NCBI GenBank assembly: GCA_014376425.1
Contig: JACMRO010000439.1
Location: 1-13,857, forward strand
Direction of reading: 5' to 3'
From: Rubritepida sp.
GTDB taxonomy: Bacteria; Pseudomonadota; Alphaproteobacteria; Acetobacterales; Acetobacteraceae
DNA length: 13,857 nucleotides
Position 1 is the first letter of the stretch; every line of letters starts with the position of its first letter. Positions 6,443-13,400 of this stretch are shown here, in pieces. Position numbers and translations under genes: made by a program. The notes beneath the pieces were generated by a model. The model was not told the origin of the DNA and ran no database searches. It was given only the letters and a program-made list of their open reading frames with translations.

Positions 6443-8241
6443 CGACCGCCAAGCCGAAACCGCCCCGTCGCGGGCCACCTGGCGAGACGGTCCTCACCGG
6501 CATAGCGGTATCGCCCGGCATCGCGATCGGGCCGATCTACGACACCTCCGAAGCGGCGGCGGAGGTGCCCCGCCGGGTGGTGGCGGTGGATGCGGTCGAG
6601 GCGGAGCGGGAGAAGCTCGCCGCTGCCGCCGCCACGGCGCGCAAGCAAGTCACCAAGCTCAAGACGCGGCTGACCATCCTGCCCGAGGAGGCGCAGGAGG
6701 AGCTGGCGCCGCTGCTGGACGCCTACATCCTGATGCTGGGCAATTCGCGGCTGTTGCGCGGCGCACGCAAGCGGATCGGCGACGCCTTGCTGGGGGCGGA
6801 GACGGCGGTGCTGGACGAGGCGGAGGAGATCGCCGCGCTGATCCTGGCGGCGAAGGATGACGACCGCGCCGGGCTGATGCGGCGCGCGGCCGAGGTGCGG
6901 GAGATCGGCCGGCGGCTGATCCGCACGCTGACGGCGACGCCGTTCCGGTCACTGAAGGATGTGCCGGCCGGCGCCATCCTGGTGGCGGATGAGATCACCC
7001 CGGCGGATGCCGCGTTGCTGGATCCGGCGCGGATCGCCGGCGTGGCGACCGAGGAAGGCGGGGCGGATGGCCACACCGCCATCATGCTGCGCGCGCTCGG
7101 CATCCCGGCCGTGCTGGGCTGCCACGGCCTGGCGGCGGCGGCGGCACGCGGCGATTCGGCGGTGCTGGACGGCGCCCGTGGCCGCGTCATCCTGCACCCG
7201 AGCGACACCGCGCTGGCCGCGGCGCGTGACGGCCTGGCCGGCTATGCGCGGGAGCGGACCAAGCTGTCCAAGCTGCGCCGTCTGCCGGCCGAGACCACCG
7301 ATGGCGAGGTGGTGGAGCTACAGGCCAACCTCGAAATCCCGGCCGAACTGCCGTTGATCGCCCAGGCCGGCGCGCAGGGCATTGGCCTGCTGCGGTCGGA
7401 ATTCCTGTTCATGAACCGGGCCAGCCTGCCGGATGAGAACGCCCAGTTCGACGCCTACCGCAGCATCGTGGAAGCCATGGCGGGCGACAGCGTCACCATT
7501 CGCGTACTGGATTGGGGCGGCGAGAAGGATATGGAGGCTCTGTCCGCCGGCGTGCCGATGGGCAGCGGGCCAAACCCCGCGCTGGGGCTGCGCGGCATCC
7601 GCCTGCTGCTGAAGCGGCCCGAGCTGCTGGAGGAGCAGTTCGCCGCCATCCTGCGGGTATCCACCCGTGGGCCGGTGCGAGTGATGCTGCCGATGATCAC
7701 CACGCCGTCCGAGGTGAAGCAGGCGCGCGAGATCTACGAGCGGGTGGCCAGGCGGCTGCGGCGGCGGGGCGAAGCGCTGCCTGACAGGTTGCCGCCATTG
7801 GGCGCGATGATCGAGACCCCCGGTGCCGCGCTGGCCGCCGACGCCATCGCGCTCGAGGCCGATTTCTTCGCCATCGGCACCAATGACCTGGCGATGTACA
7901 CGCTGGCGGTGGACCGGGCGGAAGCCGACGTCGCGTATCTCTACGACCCCCTGCACCCCGCCGTGCTGCGCCTGGTGCAATTCGCCACCGAGGCGGCGCT
8001 GCGGTTGCGCATGCAGGTCAGCGTCTGCGGCGAGATGGCGGGCAACCCCAAGCTGGTGCCGCTGCTGCTGGGCCTGGGTATCCGCAGCTTCTCGATGAAT
8101 GCCAGCGCCATCCCGCGGGTGAAGCAGGCGATCCGGGCACTGGACATCGATGATTGCGCCCGCTTCGCGCGGCGGGTGATGGAACAGTCCGACCCGGTGC
8201 GGATCCGCGAGCTGGTGGACGGCTTCGGGCCTACTTCGTGA
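6439..8241 (+). CDS. ptsI: PTS enzyme I (phosphoenolpyruvate-protein phosphotransferase)
   Basis: This 600-residue enzyme takes phosphate from phosphoenolpyruvate and passes it to HPr. The N-terminal helical HPr-binding region spans about 18-170 (GIAVSPGIAIGPIY at its start). The phospho-histidine domain has EEGGADGHTAIMLRALGIP, with His212 as the active site. The PEP-binding barrel runs from about 290 to 580, with GLLRSEFLFMNR, LRGIRLLL, AIGTNDLAMYTLAVDR and SVCGEMAGNPK (Cys530, the proton donor). There is no N-terminal GAF domain, so this is enzyme I-like and not the nitrogen-PTS PtsP type. Length is slightly above the usual 570-580 because of a basic, proline-rich N-terminus. The start lacks a ribosome-binding site and overlaps an upstream frame's stop (ATGA). 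It is the last gene of the operon and converges on fpr. Confidence 0.95.
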   Translation: MTTAKPKPPRRGPPGETVLTGIAVSPGIAIGPIYDTSEAAAEVPRRVVAVDAVEAEREKLAAAAATARKQVTKLKTRLTILPEEAQEELAPLLDAYILMLGNSRLLRGARKRIGDALLGAETAVLDEAEEIAALILAAKDDDRAGLMRRAAEVREIGRRLIRTLTATPFRSLKDVPAGAILVADEITPADAALLDPARIAGVATEEGGADGHTAIMLRALGIPAVLGCHGLAAAAARGDSAVLDGARGRVILHPSDTALAAARDGLAGYARERTKLSKLRRLPAETTDGEVVELQANLEIPAELPLIAQAGAQGIGLLRSEFLFMNRASLPDENAQFDAYRSIVEAMAGDSVTIRVLDWGGEKDMEALSAGVPMGSGPNPALGLRGIRLLLKRPELLEEQFAAILRVSTRGPVRVMLPMITTPSEVKQAREIYERVARRLRRRGEALPDRLPPLGAMIETPGAALAADAIALEADFFAIGTNDLAMYTLAVDRAEADVAYLYDPLHPAVLRLVQFATEAALRLRMQVSVCGEMAGNPKLVPLLLGLGIRSFSMNASAIPRVKQAIRALDIDDCARFARRVMEQSDPVRIRELVDGFGPTS

Positions 8242-8258
8242 CGCCCTACTTCGTGACG
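8230..8258. repeat. 15-bp tandem duplication at the enzyme I/fpr junction
   Basis: CCTACTTCGTGACG occurs at 8230-8243 and again at 8245-8258, a 15-bp period with one intervening base. The first copy supplies the enzyme I stop TGA (8239-8241). The second supplies the fpr stop (CTA 8246-8248 on the plus strand). Only 4 bases separate the two stops, leaving no room for a conventional terminator between them. Confidence 0.9.
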
Positions 8259-9046
8259 AACGCCTTCTCCAGCACATAGGTGCCGGGGGTGTGGTTGGTG
8301 CCCTCGACGAAACCCAGCCGCTCCATCATCGCCTCGGTTTCGGTGTTGAAGGCATCGCTGCCGCACATCATCACCCGGTCCAGCGCCGGATCGAGCGGTG
8401 GCAGGCCGGTCTGCGCGTAAGTCGCGCCGGATTCCAGGCGCGTGGTGATGCGGCCCTGGTGCGGGAAGGGCTCACGCGTCACGCTCGGCGCGTAGACCAG
8501 CTTCTCGCTGGCGTATTCGCCCAGCAGTTCGTGCGCCGGCAGCTCCGCCGCGATGTAGTCGCGATAGGCCAGCTCGCGCACCTGGCGCACGGTGTGGGCG
8601 ACGATGACGCGGTCGAACTTCTCGTAGGTGTCGGGGTCGCGGATCAGGCTCATGAAGGGGGCGAGACCGGTGCCGGTGGCCAGCATCCAAAGGTTGCGGC
8701 CGGGCAGCAGGTTTTCTACGACCAGGGTGCCGACCGGCTTGCGGCCGATCAACACCGTATCGCCCACCGCGATGTGCTGCAGGCGGGAGGTCAGCGGGCC
8801 GTCCTGCACCTTGATGGACAGGAATTCCAGCTCCTCGTCCCAGGGGGGCGAGACCATGGAATAGGCCCGGGTTAGCGGCTTGCCGTCGACCATCAGGCCG
8901 ATCATGGCGAACTGGCCGGCGACGAACCGCAGGGTCGGGTCGCGGCTGCAGCGGAAGCTGAACAGTCCTTCGTTCCAGTGATGAACCCAGGTGACCTTTT
9001 CGCCGAAGAAGGCGGTCGGTATTTTTACGGTAGCTGCTTCGCTCAT
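8246..9046 (-). CDS. fpr: Ferredoxin/flavodoxin-NADP(+) reductase
   Basis: This 266-residue protein is a bacterial-type ferredoxin-NADP reductase, a soluble FAD enzyme that moves electrons between NADPH and ferredoxin or flavodoxin. The FAD-binding motif RAYSMVS lies at 60-66 and the FAD/pyrophosphate segment GPLTSRLQH at 83-91. The NADP-binding loop ATGTGLAPFMS starts at 123 and CGSDAFN lies near the C-terminus. The end, GTYVLEKAFVTK, is the C-terminal extension typical of bacterial Fpr. The ATG at 9044-9046 gives the expected family N-terminus. It has no clear ribosome-binding site and overlaps, as ATGA, the stop of a short upstream minus-strand frame. The gene diverges from the acetyltransferase gene and converges with enzyme I. 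Confidence 0.93.
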   Translation of the reverse strand: MSEAATVKIPTAFFGEKVTWVHHWNEGLFSFRCSRDPTLRFVAGQFAMIGLMVDGKPLTRAYSMVSPPWDEELEFLSIKVQDGPLTSRLQHIAVGDTVLIGRKPVGTLVVENLLPGRNLWMLATGTGLAPFMSLIRDPDTYEKFDRVIVAHTVRQVRELAYRDYIAAELPAHELLGEYASEKLVYAPSVTREPFPHQGRITTRLESGATYAQTGLPPLDPALDRVMMCGSDAFNTETEAMMERLGFVEGTNHTPGTYVLEKAFVTK

Positions 9047-9124
9047 GAAGGCGGATATGCGGCGGTGAGGCCGGTGGCGCAAGCCGCGGGTTGCATGCAC
9101 CAGGGGGCGCCGGCAGCATGGAGC
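9047..9124. promoter_or_regulatory. Short divergent fpr/acetyltransferase promoter region
   Basis: These 78 bases must carry upstream signals for both divergent genes. The region contains TGCATGCA (9092-9099) and the left half of the 16-bp palindrome at 9118-9133. No clear -35/-10 pair or ribosome-binding site is visible. Confidence 0.4.
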
Positions 9125-9133
9125 ATGCTCCAT
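9118..9133. promoter_or_regulatory. 16-bp perfect palindrome over the acetyltransferase start
   Basis: ATGGAGCATGCTCCAT is a perfect inverted repeat. Its central GCATGC contains the ATG (9125) chosen as the acetyltransferase start. Size and symmetry fit an operator for a dimeric regulator. In RNA it could also form a hairpin that hides the start codon. The function is not known. Confidence 0.45.
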
Positions 9134-9844
9134 CCGCCCCAGCCCGATCCTGCCACCAATCCGCCGGTGGGCAGGGCTGTGGATGCCACGCCCCGCCCGC
9201 TGCCCGCGCGCATCCCCCATAAGGGCCGCAGCGTCGATCTGGAGCCGTTGCACATCCGTCATGTGCCGGAATTGTGGAGTGCGGTGCAGAGCGACCGGGA
9301 CGGCAGCTCCTGGGCCTACATGTTTCAGGGGCCGTTCGCCGATGAGCAGGCTTTGCGCGGATTCGTGGCCAGCATGGCCGCGATGCACGACCCGCTGGCC
9401 TGGGCGGTGCGGCCGCATCGCAGCGGTGCGGTGGACGGCTTCCTGACCTTGATGGAGATGCAGCCCGCGCATGCGGCGATCGAGATCGGCAACATCTGGT
9501 TCAGCCCGCGCATGCAGCGCAGCCGTGCGGCCACCGAGGCCATGTTCCTGGTGATGCGGCACGCCATGGAGGATCTCGGCTATCGCCGGCTGACATGGAA
9601 GTGCAACGCGCTGAATGCACCCAGCGTCCGTGCCGCCGGCCGGCTGGGCTTCACCTATGAAGGCACGTTGCGCGACCTGCTGGTGGTGAAGGGGCGGTCC
9701 CGCAGCACCGCCTGGTTCAGCATTCTGGCCGATGAATGGCCGGCGGCGCAGGCGCGGCTGGAAGCGTGGTTGGATGACGGCAACTTCGCACCCGACGGCA
9801 CCGCGAAAACCAGTTTACGTGGCGGAACGATGGCAGTAGTGTAA
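9125..9844 (+). CDS. GNAT-family N-acetyltransferase (RimJ/RimL-like)
   Basis: This 239-residue protein belongs to the GNAT acetyltransferases, closest by eye to the RimJ/RimL group (COG1670-like), which transfer acetyl from acetyl-CoA to an amine. The N-terminal 40 residues are proline-rich. The GNAT fold begins near VDLEPLHIRHVPELW. The acetyl-CoA-binding core includes EIGNIWFSP, the helix around RAATEAMFLVMRHA, and the family signature NAPSVRAAGRLGFTYEGTLR near 164-183, followed by the beta strand STAWFSIL. The substrate is unknown. The start is uncertain: ATG 9125 sits inside a palindrome, ATG 9095 is in frame, and the frame is open further upstream. None has a good ribosome-binding site. 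The gene ends in tandem stops TAA-TGA, and the ATG at 9844 overlaps them. Confidence 0.85.
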   Translation: MLHPPQPDPATNPPVGRAVDATPRPLPARIPHKGRSVDLEPLHIRHVPELWSAVQSDRDGSSWAYMFQGPFADEQALRGFVASMAAMHDPLAWAVRPHRSGAVDGFLTLMEMQPAHAAIEIGNIWFSPRMQRSRAATEAMFLVMRHAMEDLGYRRLTWKCNALNAPSVRAAGRLGFTYEGTLRDLLVVKGRSRSTAWFSILADEWPAAQARLEAWLDDGNFAPDGTAKTSLRGGTMAVV

Positions 9845-9867
9845 TGACTTCCAAGAAGGGAACGCCC

Positions 9868-10038
9868 ATGCCCGACCTGCCAAGCGACCTCCTCTACAAT
9901 TCCATCTTCGGCTGGGGCCTCGTCGCCGCCACGATCGTGTTTGCCATGGTGCGCAGCCGTATCAGCATGGGGCCCGCGGTGATGGCCGCCGCCGCCGCCG
10001 CGCTGGCGACCAAGTCGATACTGCTCGACCTGGTCTGA
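9868..10038 (+). CDS. Small two-helix membrane protein, unknown function
   Basis: A 56-residue protein starting MPDLPSDLLYNSIFGWG, with two hydrophobic segments: about 14-28 (FGWGLVAATIVFAMV) and about 35-55 (an alanine-rich stretch ending SILLDLV). A short basic loop, RSR, lies between them, so an inner-membrane hairpin is likely. The ATG at 9868 is preferred because AAGGGA precedes it by 6 bases. The ATG at 9844 overlaps the acetyltransferase stop and would add eight residues by coupled translation. It seems co-transcribed with the acetyltransferase. No family is recognised. Its stop TGA directly abuts the stop of the converging RidA-family gene. Confidence 0.62.
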   Translation: MPDLPSDLLYNSIFGWGLVAATIVFAMVRSRISMGPAVMAAAAAALATKSILLDLV

Positions 10039-10425
10039 TCAGTCCGCCGCCTCGGCCTCGATCTCGACGAGAAAACGGGGGTCGGCCAGGGCGGAGACCA
10101 CCAGCAGCGTACTTGCCGTCTGATGGCCCTGCAGAAAGCTGTCGCGGTGCTTTCGCCACGGCGCGATGCAACCTGTGTTGAGCAGGTAGACCGTCAGCTT
10201 CACCAGGTTGGTCGCTGCCATGCCGTGCGCGGCCAGGATGGTGGCGATGTTGGCCAGCGCCTGGCTCATCTGTTCGCCGCTGGTTTTTGGCACGTGGCCA
10301 TCGGGCGCCATGCCGACCTGGCCGGAGATGACGAGGCGCCGGCCCGGCCCCGTGACGAGCGCGGCGTGGGCGTATTGCGAGGCCGGGGCGTGCACGCCGG
10401 CGGGGTTGGCGGTGGTGATGGGCAT
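10039..10425 (-). CDS. RidA (YjgF/UK114)-family protein lacking the catalytic arginine
   Basis: A 128-residue protein with the RidA/YjgF fold. Visible are LVISGQVGMAPDGHV (31-45), a helix with QMSQALANIATILAAHGM, LVKLTVYLLN (74-83), and the C-terminal FLVEIEAEA (118-126). Typical RidA imine/enamine deaminases have a P-x-R-S motif whose arginine anchors the substrate carboxylate. Here the aligned stretch reads TASTLL (103-108), with Thr106 at the arginine position by counting back from the EIEA motif. Deaminase activity is therefore doubtful, and a different Rid subfamily is more likely. The start at 10423-10425 has a strong GGAGG (10431-10435) five bases upstream. The gene lies 63 bases downstream of dnaE2 on the same strand and may be co-transcribed with it. 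Confidence 0.87.
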   Translation of the reverse strand: MPITTANPAGVHAPASQYAHAALVTGPGRRLVISGQVGMAPDGHVPKTSGEQMSQALANIATILAAHGMAATNLVKLTVYLLNTGCIAPWRKHRDSFLQGHQTASTLLVVSALADPRFLVEIEAEAAD

Positions 10426-10488
10426 GGCGGCCTCCGCAAATGTTCCGCCGCACGATAGGCAGGAAATCTCCGGCTTGGAACGGCCTCG

Positions 10489-13400
10489 TCAACGGAAGTC
10501 GCGACTTGTTGGGATGGCCTGGCGCCGGGCGCCGGGATAGCGGGCGCCGGGCTCCTGGCGCTTGACCTCATCGGCGCGGCTGAGGCTGCGCTCGGCCCAT
10601 TCGCCCGGCGCGGCCAGGTGGGCGGCCAGGTGGGCGCCCGGGTTGTCCACGAGCAAGTCGCGCAGCAGGTCGGAACGATCGATCAGCCGGCGGACCAGCA
10701 GGTGGGTGATCGGCACTTCGGCATGCTGGGTTTCGCGCTCGACCCGGCCCTCGGCCAACATCAGCCGGGCGGAGACGAGCGCCTGGCGGTCGCGCGCCGC
10801 CACGTCGGTATAGACCACCAGATTGCCGACGCCGAACTCATCCTCGACCGTCAGGAAGACGATGCCCTTGGCCGAGCCCGGGCGCTGCCGCATCAGCACC
10901 AGGCCGGGCAGGCGGATCCAGCTGCCGGGGCGGGCGGTGTTCAGGCGCTGTGTGTCGTCGAAGCGCATCGCCCGCAACCGGTCCCGCAGCATGGCCAGCG
11001 GGTGGCGGCCGAGGCTGAGGCCAAGCGCGGTGTAGTCGGCCACCGCGGCCTCGCCCTCGGTTTCGGGGGGGAGGTGGATGGCCGGTTCGGGCAGGAGATG
11101 GGTGTTGGCGTCGCTGGTTGCAGCGTGGGGGAAGTCGCTGGCCGCAGCGCGGGGGAAGCCGCTGGCCGCAGCGCGGGGAACATCCTGAGGTTGGGGGATG
11201 GTGGCTGGCGCTGGGTTGGCGTCGGCGAGCATGGGCTGTGCCCGAATAGCGAAGAGAGGCAGCGCGGCCAGGCCGTTCGCCGCGCCGCGGGCGGCCCACA
11301 GCGCCTGCCGCCGGGCCTGGCCGCCCTGGCTGCCAAAGGCGTCCGCCCCTGCCAGCCCCTCAAGTGCGCGCTTGCCGACACCGGCGCGGGCCGCGACGTC
11401 TTCGACCGACGTGTAGTGGTTGCCCGCCGCGCCATGGGCGGCGCTACCCCCCACGCCGTGGGCGGCGTTTTCCTCCGTGCCGCGGGCAGCGACGATGCGC
11501 GCCGCCTCATCCTCCTGCATGCCCGAGATCATCCGCAGCCCCAGCCGCAGCGCCAGGCCCTCCCCCGTAGCTTCCAGCGTGCAGTCCCAGTCGCTCGCAT
11601 TCACATCGACCGGCCGCACCTCCACCCCATGTTCCCGCGCGTCGCGCACGATCTGCGCCGGGGCGTAGAACCCCATCGGCTGGCTGTTCAGCAGCGCGGC
11701 CGCGAACGGGCCGGGGTGGTGGCACTTGATCCAGGACGAGGCGTAGACAAGTTGCGCGAAGCTGGCCGCGTGGCTCTCGGGGAAACCGTAGCTGCCGAAC
11801 CCCTCGATCTGGCTGAAAACGCGCGTCGCGAACTCCTCCTCATAGCCACGCCGCACCATGCCCTGCACCAGCTTGTCGCGATATTTCGTCACGCCCCCGG
11901 TCATCTTGAAGGTGGCCATGGAGCGGCGCAGCTGGTCCGCCCCGTCGGGGGTGAAGCGGGCGGCGACGATGGCCAGGCGCATCGCCTGCTCCTGGAACAG
12001 CGGCACCCCCAGCGTCTTGCCCAGCACCCGTTCCAGCTCGTCCGCCGGGCCGTGCTCGGGCGCCGGCGAGGGGTAGTGCACCGGCTCTATCCCCTGCTTG
12101 CGGCGCAGATAGGGGTGGACCATGTCGCCCTGGATGGGGCCTGGGCGGACGATCGCGACCTCGATCACCAGGTCGTAGAACTTGTCCGGCCGCAGCCGGG
12201 GCAGCATGTTCATCTGCGCCCGGGATTCGACCTGGAAGACGCCCAGCGAATCGGCGCGGCGCAGCATGGCGTAGGTGGCGGGGCAGTCCTGCGGCAGGCT
12301 TTGCAGGCTGTGGTCGGCGATGTTGTGCAGCCGCAACAGATCCAGCGACCGGCGCAGGCAGGAGAGCATGCCCAGCCCCAGCACATCGACCTTGAGGATG
12401 CCCAGCGCCTCGATATCGTCCTTGTCCCATTCCAGCGTGGTTCGGTCGACCATGGCGGCGTTGGTGACCACCGCCAGCTCGATCAACGGGCCGCGGGTGA
12501 TGACGAAGCCGCCGACATGGGTAGCGCTGTGGCGCGGGAAATCCTGCAGCTCCTCGGCCAGTTCCAGGGTCATGGCCAGGTTTGGGTCGGCCGCGTCCAG
12601 CCCCTCGGCGGCGGCCAGCTCGGCCAGCGTCTGTTCGCGGCCCGGGCCCCAGCTGGCCTTCGCCAGCTTGGCGGTCACGTCCTCCGACAGGCCCATGGCG
12701 CGGCCGACCTCGCGGATCGCGCTGCGGGCGCGGTAGCGGATGACGGTGGCGCAAATCGCCGCCCGTTCGCGGCCGTAACGCTGGTACAGGTGCTGGATCT
12801 CCTCTTCGCGCCGCTCATGCTCGAAATCGATGTCGATGTCAGGCGGCTCGCCGCGATTTTCGGAGATGAAGCGTTCGAACAGCAGGTCGTGCTTGGATGG
12901 GTCCACGGCGGTGACGCCCAGCACGTAGCAGATCGCCGAATTGGCCGCCGAGCCGCGCCCCTGGCACAGGATGCCGCGGTCACGGGCGAACCGCACGATC
13001 TCATGCACCGTGAGGAAATAGGGCGCGTAGTTGAGCTTCTCGATCAGGGTCAGCTCATACGCCACCTGGGCGCGGGTGGCGGGATCGCTGCCGCGGGCGT
13101 CCATCGCCTCGGCCACGCGGGCGGCCAGCGTCTGCTGCGCGGTGCGGCCGGGCTCCATCAGCTCATCGGGATATTCGTAGCGGAGCTGGTCGAGCGAAAA
13201 GCCGCTTGTGGCGTCCAGGACACGAAGGGTGTCGGCGATGGCGTCGGGGTGGTCGCGGAACAGCCGCGCCATTTCGGCGGGGGATTTGAGGTGGCGTTCG
13301 CCATTGGGCTCGGCGGCGAAACCCAGCGCGTCGACACGGGTGCGAAGGCGGATGGCGGTGAGGATATCGGCCAGGCGGCGGCGTGATGGGTGGTGGTAGC

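Noticed and set aside
5476..6648. Minus-strand 390-codon frame across rapZ end, EIIA, HPr and enzyme I start
   Set aside because: It crosses four well-supported plus-strand genes and shows no domain.
8978..9124. Longer N-terminus for the acetyltransferase starting at 8978
   Set aside because: It would overlap the start of fpr by about 70 bases, has no ribosome-binding site, and adds no recognisable domain sequence.
10618..13386. Long plus-strand open frame (922 codons) opposite dnaE2
   Set aside because: The minus strand encodes a clear DnaE2 with catalytic motifs, and the plus-strand peptide has no recognisable domains and antisense-like composition.
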